DNA of 64,000 bases from Deinococcus sp. AB2017081 (GTDB taxonomy: Bacteria > Deinococcota > Deinococci > Deinococcales > Deinococcaceae): contig NZ_CP140098.1 of NCBI RefSeq assembly GCF_034440735.1, positions 60,001 through 124,000 on the forward strand. The letters run 5' to 3'. Below the pieces are notes generated by a model. It worked only from the letters and a program-made list of their open reading frames with translations, had not been told where the DNA came from and ran no database searches. How positions within the stretch are numbered: position 1 is the stretch's first letter; the number at the start of each line of letters is the position of its first letter. A program made the position numbers and the translations under genes. Positions 39,111-50,139 of this stretch are shown in pieces.

Positions 39111-40430
39111 ATGACCTCCCTGATGTCCCGTGCCCGTCCCCTCCTTCCCCTGGCCCTCATGCTCGGCGGCGCGGCGTTCGCGCAGACCGAGGCGCCCACG
39201 CTTGACACCGGCGACACCGCGTGGATGATCGTCGCGTCCGCGCTGGTGCTGCTCATGACGCCAGGGCTGGCCTTCTTCTACGGCGGCCTGAGCCGTACCC
39301 AGAGCGTCCTGAACACCATGATGATGAGCGTCGTGTCGATCGGCCTGGTCGGCGTGCTGTGGATGCTCGGCGGCTACTCGATCGCGTTCAGCAGCGGTGG
39401 AAACCCCTTCTTCGGCGGCCTCGCCAACGCCGGCTTCAACGGCCTGAGCGGACAGCTCAGCGGCACCATCCCCAGCTACGTGTTCGCGGCCTTCCAGGCG
39501 ATGTTCGCGATCATCGCGCTGGCCCTGATCAGCGGCGCGGTCATCGAGCGCATGCGCTTCGGGGCCTTCGTGCTGTTCGGTGGACTGTGGAGCCTGCTGA
39601 TCTACGCCCCGCTGGCCCACTGGGTCTGGAACGCGGACGGCTGGCTGTTCAAGCTGGGAGCGCTGGACTTTGCGGGCGGCACCGTGATCCATATCGCCGC
39701 CGGGGTATCGGGCCTGGTCGCCGCGAGTGTCCTGGGGGCACGGATCGGCTTCCCCAAGACCGCGCACATCCCCCACAACGTGCCCTTCGTGCTGCTGGGT
39801 GCGGGCCTGCTGTGGTTCGGCTGGATGGGCTTCAATGCCGGCAGTGCCCTGGCTGCCAACCAGACCGCCGCGCTGGCGTTCATGACCACCCTGGTCGCCC
39901 CCGCCGCCGCCATGCTCACGTGGCTGGGCCTGGAGAGCCTGCGCACCGGCAAGCCTACCGCCGTCGGCGCGGCCACCGGTCTGGTCGTCGGTCTGGTCGC
40001 CATCACGCCCGCCTGCGCCTTCGTCACGCCGCTGGCCTCCGTGCTGGTCGGCGCGCTGGGTGCGGCCGCGAGCTTCGCCGCCGTGCAGTTCAAGTCCCGC
40101 ATGAAGGCCGACGACTCGCTGGACGTCTTCGCTTGCCACGGCGTGGCCGGCATCGTGGGGGCCCTGCTGACCGGCGCCCTGGCCTTCACCACCGGCAGTG
40201 GCAAGCCCTGGGGCGAGCAGATGCTCATCCAGCTGGCCGGTGTGCTCGCGAGCGTCGCCTTCACGGGCCTGGGCACGTTCATCCTGCTCAAGCTGGTGGG
40301 GCTGGTCATGCCGCTGCGCGTCCCGGCCAACCAGGAAATCGTGGGCATCGACGTCAGCGCCCACAGCGAGCAGGGCTACTCCGACAGCGAGACCGGCCTC
40401 GGCGCCCCCGTCTTCGTCGGCGGCGATTGA
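39111..40430 (+). CDS. amt: Ammonium transporter, first copy
   Basis: The 439-residue Amt protein conducts ammonium through trimeric pores in the inner membrane. A cleavable-looking signal segment (residues 6-24, AAFAQ) precedes eleven helices. The twin pore histidines are present: His194 in GGTVIHIAAG and His343 in DVFACHG. A C-terminal NQEIVGIDVSAHSEQGY tail can couple to PII. An AAGGAG site precedes the ATG. It lies in an operon with glnK, typical for this pair. Confidence 0.94.
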   Translation: MTSLMSRARPLLPLALMLGGAAFAQTEAPTLDTGDTAWMIVASALVLLMTPGLAFFYGGLSRTQSVLNTMMMSVVSIGLVGVLWMLGGYSIAFSSGGNPFFGGLANAGFNGLSGQLSGTIPSYVFAAFQAMFAIIALALISGAVIERMRFGAFVLFGGLWSLLIYAPLAHWVWNADGWLFKLGALDFAGGTVIHIAAGVSGLVAASVLGARIGFPKTAHIPHNVPFVLLGAGLLWFGWMGFNAGSALAANQTAALAFMTTLVAPAAAMLTWLGLESLRTGKPTAVGAATGLVVGLVAITPACAFVTPLASVLVGALGAAASFAAVQFKSRMKADDSLDVFACHGVAGIVGALLTGALAFTTGSGKPWGEQMLIQLAGVLASVAFTGLGTFILLKLVGLVMPLRVPANQEIVGIDVSAHSEQGYSDSETGLGAPVFVGGD

Positions 40431-40608
40431 GGCTGCGCCTGCATCCGGCCTGGCCCTGCATCACCTGAACTCCAGAACCTCCACGTCCACCTGCCCCCGA
40501 CCGCATCCCCGGGGGCAGGATGTTCGTCTGTCGGGCACACGACATACGGCGTGTTCTTCTCCATCTGCACCGCTCAGACCGTCATGACTGTGCAGGTTGT
40601 CTGGCAGA

Positions 40609-40639
40609 TTCTGGACAAATCTCCAGTTTGGCCTTGACA
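40609..40639 (+). promoter_or_regulatory. Candidate operator upstream of the second glnK-amt pair
   Basis: CTGGA-N6-TCCAG (40611-40626), inside TTCTGGACAAATCTCCAG, resembles the repeat before the first pair. A TTGACA follows at 40634-40639, but no -10 is properly spaced from it; TACGGT lies only one base before the ATG. Promoter position is therefore unclear. Confidence 0.45.
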
Positions 40640-40657
40640 GTTCGTTAAGGTACGGTC

Positions 40658-41034
40658 ATGAAACTCATCACAGCAGTGATTCGGCCGGAACGGATCCAGC
40701 AGGTGAAAGAAGCGCTGTTCCGCGCTGGGATCAGCGGGATCACCCTGTCGCGGGTCAGCGGCCACGGCGGGGAACAGGAAGTCGTCGAGCACTACCGGGG
40801 TACCCGCGTCATGGTCGAGTTCCATGACAAGATCGAGGTGCGCATGGCCGTCAGCGAGCCCTTCGTGCAGGCCGCCATCGACGCGATCGTGCGCGGGGCC
40901 CGCACCGGCGAGGTCGGCGACGGCAAGATCTTCGTCCAGCCGCTGGAACGGGTCATCCGGATCCGCACCGGCGAACAGGACACCGCTGCCCTGACCCCCG
41001 TCACCGAGACCAGACTCAGCCCGGACGGCACGCC

Positions 41035-41038
<4 letters not shown>
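40658..41038 (+). CDS. glnK: Nitrogen regulatory protein P-II, second copy
   Basis: The 126-residue PII paralogue matches the first copy throughout; the central block differs by one base in 243 and gives one Val-to-Ile change. It also lacks Tyr51 (Val) and keeps Tyr46 and Arg47. The first 81 bases differ from copy one at 18 positions, mostly silent. No good ribosome binding site is seen. Its stop overlaps the second amt start (ATGA), so the two are tightly coupled. Confidence 0.92.
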
Positions 41039-42348
<1,310 letters not shown>

Positions 42349-42363
42349 ACGCAAGACAACCAG

Positions 42364-42399
42364 CGAGGCCCGGTCGCTCCCTGCGCTGACCGGGCCTCG
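42364..42399 (+). terminator. Terminator of the second glnK-amt pair
   Basis: CGAGGCCCGGTC and its complement form a perfect 12-bp stem with a 12-base loop, 15 bases after the amt stop. No T tract follows. Confidence 0.7.
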
Positions 42400-42458
42400 T
42401 GCTGTGCTGCGCCACAGTGCGTATCGACCCGCCAGACCGGCATACCTACACTGACCAC

Positions 42459-42932
42459 ATGCTCGAACTCCGCCCCATGAACGCTGCCGCCTTCGAGCGC
42501 TTCGTCGCGCACTCTGCCCCGCAGTACGCCGCCGAGAAGGTCGCCAGCGGCGAGTGGACACCCGAGGAGGCCCCGGAGCGCGGCGAACGCGAATTCCGGC
42601 AACTGCTGCCCCAGGGGCCGGATACACCCGACAACGTCCTGTACCACCTGCACGATCCGCAGGAGGGGGCCGACGTGGGCGTGCTGTGGTACGCCCTCCA
42701 GCAGCGGGCCGGAACCGTCTGCGCCTTCGTGTACGAGATCGAGGTCTACGAACCCTACCGGCGGCGCGGGTACGCCACCCAGGCCTTCACCCTGCTGGAG
42801 CACGACGCCGCCGCGCACGGAGCCACGAACATCCAGCTGCACGTGTTCGGCCACAACACGGGCGCACGGGCACTCTACGAAGGCCTGGGCTTCCAGACGA
42901 CGAACGTGATCATGCGCAAGGAGCTGGGCTAA
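42459..42932 (+). CDS. GNAT family N-acetyltransferase
   Basis: The 157-residue protein has the GNAT core: a central AFVYEIEVYEPYRRRGYATQAF acetyl-CoA loop, then NIQLHVFGHNTGARALYEGLGF and a VIMRKEL end, as in RimI-like or aminoglycoside-type acetyltransferases. The substrate is not identifiable. The ATG is 6 bases after TACACT (42447-42452). It converges on the DUF2716 gene. Confidence 0.87.
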   Translation: MLELRPMNAAAFERFVAHSAPQYAAEKVASGEWTPEEAPERGEREFRQLLPQGPDTPDNVLYHLHDPQEGADVGVLWYALQQRAGTVCAFVYEIEVYEPYRRRGYATQAFTLLEHDAAAHGATNIQLHVFGHNTGARALYEGLGFQTTNVIMRKELG

Positions 42933-42939
42933 ACGGTAT

Positions 42940-43439
42940 TCAGGACGTCGTGCCCCAACCATCTCTGCGGATGATGTGACGAAAAAGTTTGGGGGGGTTC
43001 TTCTCGATGACGTTCAAAAGCGGCTGTCCGAAGATACAAATCGTGAATTCCCAGGGATGTCCGAGCACGCCCCAGTTCAGATCATGGCTGAGCGTGATCC
43101 CGTAGTCCCCATTGGGGTACAGACCCCTGGTGAACTGAAGCTCCTGTGGCGGAGGGGGGAAGGCGTGCGGATCGTAAGTAAAGCACTCGTGATGCCAATC
43201 CAGTGAATAGATCTCCTTGCCCGGAGGAGAGCAGCTCTTCAGTGCCTCCCACATCACTTCATAGAACTCTTCTTCCTCTTCGGGCACCGACGGACTGGAC
43301 AGCTTAAACGTCACCGAGGGCGTAGGCTCCCGAAATCCCGGCCAGTGGCTGAATGCTGTACTGGGATGAAATCCCAGACCGTCGTACACGTAATCCCAGA
43401 TGTGGGTGTATTCAGGTTCCTCCAGTTTTCGCCAGCCGC

Positions 43440-43443
<4 letters not shown>
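42940..43443 (-). CDS. DUF2716 family protein
   Basis: The 167-residue protein fits DUF2716: an N-terminal [18 protein letters not shown] segment, then [12 protein letters not shown] and a late [18 protein letters not shown] segment. The family is found in bacteria, often in single-gene contexts, with no known function. Its GTG overlaps the stop of the topoisomerase gene (GTGA), so it is translated with it. Base composition is somewhat more AT-rich than its neighbours. Confidence 0.75.
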
Positions 43444-44477
<1,034 letters not shown>

Positions 44478-44498
44478 ACGGTTCGCCTCCGGTTCCAG

Positions 44499-44524
44499 GG
44501 ACGGTGGGAAGCGCACCCACCATC
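44499..44524 (-). promoter_or_regulatory. Inverted repeat upstream of topoisomerase IB
   Basis: On the minus strand GGTGGG-N7-CCACC-type arms lie 22 bases before the ATG of topoisomerase IB, containing the 13-mer CTTCCCACCGTCC. The same 13-mer is found at 46921-46933, upstream of the photolyase gene. Confidence 0.5.
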
Positions 44525-44601
44525 CCCTCCACCTGCGCCGAACCGTTCTCCTGCCACTCGCTCCGCTCGCCAGAACGCGGGGCGTTCCGTACAGTTCCTT
44601 T

Positions 44602-45342
44602 TCATTCCTCCGCCTTCATCGGCAACTGCCAGTCAATCGCCCCCCGGCCAGCCTCTTCCAGCGCGGCATTCACCTGACTGAAGGGGCGGGAGCCGAAGAA
44701 CTTCGCCTCACTGAGCGGGCTGGGGTGGGCCGACTCGATGACCACGTGCTGCGGCCCGGTGATGAGTTTCTTTTTCTTGCGGGCATACGCGCCCCACAGC
44801 ACGAACACCACCCGTTCGGGTCTGTCGTTCACGGCGCGGATCACGGCGTCGGTGAAGTGCTCCCAGCCCTTGTTCGCGTGGCTGTTCGCCTGCCCCTCGC
44901 GCACGGTCAGCACGGCATTCAGAAGCAGGATGCCTTGCTCGGCCCAGGGTTTCAGATAGCCGTGGCGTGGCGGCGTGAAGCCGGGGATGTCGGCCACGAG
45001 TTCCTTGTAGATGTTGCGCAGGCTGGGCGGCACCGTCACGCCGGGGCGCACGGAAAAGCTCAGGCCGTGTGCCTGACCGGGGCGGTGGTAGGGATCCTGC
45101 CCCAGGATCAGCACCCTTACGTCCTCTAGCGGCGTGAAGCGCAGGGCGTTGAAGACGTCGGCGGCTGGCGGGAAGATGGTCTGCTCGCGGCGTTCCTGCA
45201 CCAGAAAATCCTTGAGGTCGTGGAAGTACGGCGCGGCGAATTCCGGCTCCAGCGCCCGCTGCCAGCTTTCCGGCAGGCCGGCGGGCAGGATCGCCTTCGG
45301 GGGCTCTGGGGTCAGGCCAAAGAGGTCGGGCTGGTCGGACAT
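44602..45342 (-). CDS. ung: Uracil-DNA glycosylase (family 1), internal start within a longer frame
   Basis: Ung removes uracil from DNA at the first step of base excision repair. From the ATG at 45342 the frame is 246 residues, the normal Ung length. It shows GQDPYH with the catalytic Asp, GLSFSV, the LLLNAVLTV strand, and the late HPSPLS loop with the catalytic His. AAAAGGAG lies 7-14 bases before that ATG, so this protein can be translated on its own. The same frame is open upstream into the photolyase without a stop, so a fusion is also possible. Confidence 0.93.
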   Translation of the reverse strand: MSDQPDLFGLTPEPPKAILPAGLPESWQRALEPEFAAPYFHDLKDFLVQERREQTIFPPAADVFNALRFTPLEDVRVLILGQDPYHRPGQAHGLSFSVRPGVTVPPSLRNIYKELVADIPGFTPPRHGYLKPWAEQGILLLNAVLTVREGQANSHANKGWEHFTDAVIRAVNDRPERVVFVLWGAYARKKKKLITGPQHVVIESAHPSPLSEAKFFGSRPFSQVNAALEEAGRGAIDWQLPMKAEE

Positions 45343-46890
45343 GGGGGATCTCCTTTTCCCTGCAGGGTGTGCTGCTGAAGTCTGCCGCAGCGGGCGGGCA
45401 GAGGTCTCGGGCAAACCCAGAGCTTTTCTTTCGGCCCGCCGGTCGGCCTTCTTGCGGCTGCCGTGTTTCTCGTACAGCCGCCGCGCTTCGGCCTCGAAGG
45501 CTGGGGCCGCGCGGGCGGCCGAGATGCGGGCACGGGCCAGCCGTCCGGCCTCCTGCTCGTTCACGATCGGGGGCGGATAGTCCAGGCGACCGGCCCCCGT
45601 CCACTCCCACGGCGTGTGGAGGAAGTCGCCCGGCACGTCCGCGAGTTCCGGCAGCCAGCGCCGGATGAACTCTCCCCCGCTGTCCTGCTCGCGGGCCTGC
45701 CGGGTGGGCGAGTAGATGCGGACGCGGTTGATGCCGACCGTACTGCTCTGCATCTGCATCTGCGACCAGTGGATGCCGGGTTCGTTATCGAGCCACTCGC
45801 GGGCCAGGAACAGACCGGGGTCTCGCCAGTGCAGCCACAGGTGCTGCGTGGCGAAACTGACCAGCAGCGCCCGCATCCGGAAGTTGAGCCAGCCGGTCTC
45901 GCGCAGCATCCGCATGCAGGCATCGATCATGGGATACCCCGTCTGGCCGTGTGCCCAGCGGTCGAAGTGCTCCTGATTCCAGTGCGGCTCGCGCAGGCCA
46001 TCCAGCGCCCGGTTCAGGTTCCGGAACTCCATCTGCGGCTCGGATTCCAGGCGCTGCATGAAATGGCAGTGCCAGTGCAATCTCGACTCGTACGACCGCA
46101 GCGAGCGCACCCAGCGCGGATCGGCGTGGGGGTCGCCCTTCACCTCGGCCAGCCGCTGCCGGGTCGCGTGGACGACCTCCCGCAGCGAGATGGTGCCAAA
46201 CGCCAGCGGCGCACTCAGGCGCGAGCAGCTCTCCTCGGCGGTCACGGGGCTGCTCATCTCACGCATGTAGTTCACGCCGCGCACGGTCAGGAACGAGTCC
46301 AGCAGGGCGTGGGCCTCGGCCTGCCCGCCGGGTGGGATTCGCCGGTCGCTGGCCGGCACGCCCAGTTCCGCGTGGCTGCGGACACCGCCGGACTCCGCCC
46401 CGACGCCGGACAACCGCTCCGGCACCGGCGTCTGCGGTTCGGCCATGCGTTCCTCCCACGTGGCGGCCCAGCCGTCGCGGTTCGTCATGCGGCGGATCAC
46501 GCCGTTCTGGGGCAGCTCGGTCAGGGGCAGGCCCCGCGCCCGTGCCCACGCCCGCACGCGGCGATCCCGCGCGTAGCTCACGCCATTGCCCGTCTCCTCG
46601 TGCGCCCACACGGCCGCGACGCCGAATTCCTCGCGCAGTTCCTCCAGCGCAGCCACCGCCTCGCCGTGCCGGATGACCAGCGGCGTCCCCAGGGCGCGAA
46701 GGCGCAGATTGAGTTCGTTCAGGCAATCGTTCAAATAGCTCAGGTGGTGCCCGGCGAATTCCTCGTGGGTCAGCTGTTCGGGTTCGTAGATGTACACCGG
46801 CAGCACCGGCCCCCGCCGCGCCGCATGATGCAGCGGGGCGTGGTCGCGCACGCGCAGGTCTTTCTTGAACCACACCAGCTGGACAGACAC
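44602..46890 (-). CDS. Photolyase/cryptochrome in frame with uracil-DNA glycosylase
   Basis: The 762-codon frame starts with a photolyase/cryptochrome of about 516 residues. It has an N-terminal Rossmann domain ([25 protein letters not shown]), then an FAD-binding domain around 320-410 with [26 protein letters not shown] and a [16 protein letters not shown] segment. Photolyases split UV dimers with light. The frame runs straight into Ung at codon 517 with no stop, joined by a basic linker. Either the last 246 residues are made separately from their own ribosome binding site, or a two-domain repair protein is produced as well. The start has no TANNNT box nearby. D. radiodurans R1 is reported to lack photolyase. 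Confidence 0.8.
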   Translation of the reverse strand: MSVQLVWFKKDLRVRDHAPLHHAARRGPVLPVYIYEPEQLTHEEFAGHHLSYLNDCLNELNLRLRALGTPLVIRHGEAVAALEELREEFGVAAVWAHEETGNGVSYARDRRVRAWARARGLPLTELPQNGVIRRMTNRDGWAATWEERMAEPQTPVPERLSGVGAESGGVRSHAELGVPASDRRIPPGGQAEAHALLDSFLTVRGVNYMREMSSPVTAEESCSRLSAPLAFGTISLREVVHATRQRLAEVKGDPHADPRWVRSLRSYESRLHWHCHFMQRLESEPQMEFRNLNRALDGLREPHWNQEHFDRWAHGQTGYPMIDACMRMLRETGWLNFRMRALLVSFATQHLWLHWRDPGLFLAREWLDNEPGIHWSQMQMQSSTVGINRVRIYSPTRQAREQDSGGEFIRRWLPELADVPGDFLHTPWEWTGAGRLDYPPPIVNEQEAGRLARARISAARAAPAFEAEARRLYEKHGSRKKADRRAERKALGLPETSARPLRQTSAAHPAGKRRSPMSDQPDLFGLTPEPPKAILPAGLPESWQRALEPEFAAPYFHDLKDFLVQERREQTIFPPAADVFNALRFTPLEDVRVLILGQDPYHRPGQAHGLSFSVRPGVTVPPSLRNIYKELVADIPGFTPPRHGYLKPWAEQGILLLNAVLTVREGQANSHANKGWEHFTDAVIRAVNDRPERVVFVLWGAYARKKKKLITGPQHVVIESAHPSPLSEAKFFGSRPFSQVNAALEEAGRGAIDWQLPMKAEE

Positions 46891-46920
46891 GGCCCCGAGT
46901 GTGTCGCGGCCCTGCCCTCA

Positions 46921-46945
46921 GGACGGTGGGAAGTCCCGCCCACTC
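46921..46945 (-). promoter_or_regulatory. Inverted repeat upstream of the photolyase gene
   Basis: On the minus strand AGTGGG-N7-TCCCAC-type arms lie 31 bases upstream of the ATG at 46890, and share the CTTCCCACCGTCC word with the region upstream of topoisomerase IB. A shared regulatory site is possible. Confidence 0.45.
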
Positions 46946-46963
46946 AAGAAACCGTGAACGCCG

Positions 46964-47488
46964 TCAGTCCACCTTGACCCGGTAGCTCAGGTTCACGACC
47001 TCGTTCCGGGCGACGTTGCGGATCACCCAGCGCACGTTGGTGACCTCGGCCATGGTCGCCGCCGCCTTCTTCAGGACGGTCTTGCCGTTCTCGGTGACGC
47101 TGCTGATGCGCTGCGGTGTGGCCGTGAAGTTACGGCCTCCGTCGGTGCTGTACGAGAGCGTGATCCGGGCCGTGCCAGGGCTTGCCATGCCTGTGAAGGA
47201 CGTGCCGCCGGGCATGGGCATGGTGACCGTGACCTGCGGCAGCGCCGTGGTGCCGACGTTCTGCACACTCACGGCCTCGACCAGCACGTCGCCCCGCACG
47301 ACCGTCAGGGGGCTGGCGACCAGGGTCTCGGTGCGCCGGCCGTTCACGGTGGCGATCTTCACGAGTTTCTGCACGGCCGTGTACTTCACGTTCTGGGTCA
47401 CGGCCGGGGCAGGGGCCGGCTGTGCGCTGGCCATCGGCCCGGTCAGCGTGGCGGTCAGGAGCAGGGCCGTCAGCAGGACACGGGTCAT
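46964..47488 (-). CDS. Exported protein with DUF11-like domain
   Basis: The 174-residue protein has a signal peptide (LLTALLLTATLTGPMASAQ) and a single beta-rich domain resembling DUF11/conserved-repeat domains: VSVQNVGTTALPQVTVTMPMPGGTSF, ITLSYSTDGG, and VRWVIRNVARNEVVNLSYRVKV. These often occur in cell-surface proteins. I choose the ATG at 47488, which lies 6 bases after TACGTT on the minus strand. It is not obviously linked to carA, from which it is separated by 66 bases. Confidence 0.75.
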   Translation of the reverse strand: MTRVLLTALLLTATLTGPMASAQPAPAPAVTQNVKYTAVQKLVKIATVNGRRTETLVASPLTVVRGDVLVEAVSVQNVGTTALPQVTVTMPMPGGTSFTGMASPGTARITLSYSTDGGRNFTATPQRISSVTENGKTVLKKAAATMAEVTNVRWVIRNVARNEVVNLSYRVKVD

Positions 47489-47554
47489 GTCCGGAACGTA
47501 GCGCAGGGCGGCCCGGCGGGGCAAATCCGCCGGGCCGCCCTGCACTCCGGCAGC

Positions 47555-48739
<1,185 letters not shown>

Positions 48740-49034
48740 GAGACCACCTCCAACCATTGTCGCCTCACGGGACGTCATTCATGGCATGTGCGGGGCCGCC
48801 CACTCGGGCGACCTCCCGGCACCCACAATAGCCGACGTGCGGGCCGCACAATGGGAGGTCGTCCGGTCAGGCGAGCCGCCCGGCACAGGCTGCATGGTTA
48901 TGCGTGATGTTGAATAGCTATACGTCCTGTCTCCAGTCTCCCTGCGGCGTGGCAGGTCGGTACGGGGGCCTGCGGTGGTACGCTGGACGGCGCACATCGT
49001 CGCGTTGACCGGGTCACTCTACGGGGGGGATCAG
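48740..49034. other. Divergent intergenic region between carA and the homocysteine methyltransferase gene
   Basis: Nearly 300 bases. TATTGT in the minus strand (near 48829) may be a carA -10. Near 48907-48924 the sequence TTGAATAGCTATACG weakly resembles an ArgR box. I do not see a SAM or cobalamin riboswitch upstream of the methyltransferase, although such genes are often controlled that way. Confidence 0.4.
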
Positions 49035-49970
49035 ATGACAGGACGGCTGCTTCAGTCTGGACGCTTCATGCTCACCGACGGCGGGTTGGAGACCGACCTT
49101 CTGTACAACCGGGGCATCGACCTGCCCTGCTTCGCCGCGATCGTGCTGCTGCGCACGCCGGAGGGACGGGCGGCGCTGGGGGAGTATTACCGCCCCTACC
49201 TGGATCTGGCGCGCGACCTCGGGACAGGGTTCATCCTTGAAAGTCCCACGTGGCGGGCCAGTCCCGACTGGGCGGCACCGCTGGGGCTCGACCAGACGGA
49301 GCTCGATCAGCTGAATGTCGCCGCCATCGACCTGATGCGCGGTCTGTGCGCCGAATATGCGGCCGACCTTCCCCAGATCGTGATCAGCGGCTGCATCGGG
49401 CCACGCGGCGACGGCTACGTGCCCGGCAAGCTCATGGGCGCCGCCGAGGCGACCGACTACCATGCCCGCCAGGTGCGCGTGCTCGCGTCGGCGGGGGCCG
49501 ACATGGTCTCGGCCCTGACCATGACGAACGTGGCCGAGGCGACCGGCATCGTGCACGCGGCCCGGCAGGTTGACGTGCCCGTGGTGATTTCATTCACCGT
49601 GGAGACGGACGGCCGGCTGCCGACGGGCGATACCCTGATGGACGCGGTGACGGCGGTGGACGCGGCCACAGGCGGCCACGCCGCGTATTTCATGGTCAAC
49701 TGCGCCCATCCCGACCACTTCGCGGCGGTGCTGGATCAGGGGGCCGCGTGGACACAGCGCCTCCGTGGCATCCGCGCCAATGCCTCGCGCTGCAGCCACG
49801 AGGAGCTGAACGCCATGACAGAACTCGACGCGGGCGACCCCACCGAACTCGGGCAGCTCTACCGCGCACTCCTGGCGACCCAGCCACAGCTCACGGTGCT
49901 CGGTGGGTGCTGCGGCACCGACCTGAGGCACGTGACCGCTGTCGCCCGCGCCTGCCTGAACCACGCCTGA
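49035..49970 (+). CDS. Homocysteine S-methyltransferase family protein
   Basis: The 311-residue protein has the family TIM-barrel signatures: an N-terminal FMLTDGGLETDLLYNRG, SGCIGPRGDGY in the middle, and the zinc-binding Cys residues in MVNCAHP and the C-terminal GGCCGT. Such enzymes methylate homocysteine to methionine with S-methylmethionine or betaine-like donors. A G-rich GGGGGGGA stretch lies 5-12 bases before the ATG as ribosome binding site. It stands alone, so its pathway context is unclear. Confidence 0.88.
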   Translation: MTGRLLQSGRFMLTDGGLETDLLYNRGIDLPCFAAIVLLRTPEGRAALGEYYRPYLDLARDLGTGFILESPTWRASPDWAAPLGLDQTELDQLNVAAIDLMRGLCAEYAADLPQIVISGCIGPRGDGYVPGKLMGAAEATDYHARQVRVLASAGADMVSALTMTNVAEATGIVHAARQVDVPVVISFTVETDGRLPTGDTLMDAVTAVDAATGGHAAYFMVNCAHPDHFAAVLDQGAAWTQRLRGIRANASRCSHEELNAMTELDAGDPTELGQLYRALLATQPQLTVLGGCCGTDLRHVTAVARACLNHA

Positions 49971-50055
49971 GCGCAGTCCGTTGCACGCCCCCGGCGACAG
50001 CTCTGTGCTGTGGTCAGGGGCGCCCATTTCCCGAAGTCTGCCCTGTCTCCTGCTC

Positions 50056-50139
50056 CTACGGCTGCGCACTCTGCAAGCCTGATCGTCCCCCACCCGCACT
50101 GCTGCGGGATGGGGTCGAAGTCCGGTTCACTCCCAGCGG
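50056..50139 (+). repeat. Palindromic dispersed repeat, copy B
   Basis: Matches copy A near 5319-5395 in its outer blocks (GCTGCGCA..CTGC and GGTCG.AGTCCGG..CCCAG), with a different but still complementary internal hairpin (CCCGCA-CTGC-TGCGGG). Its end overlaps the last codons of the minus-strand gene that stops at 50127. Confidence 0.5.

Noticed and set aside
48780..49034. Possible SAM or cobalamin riboswitch upstream of the homocysteine methyltransferase gene
   Set aside because: I looked for the conserved core elements and found none; short palindromes there do not form either fold.
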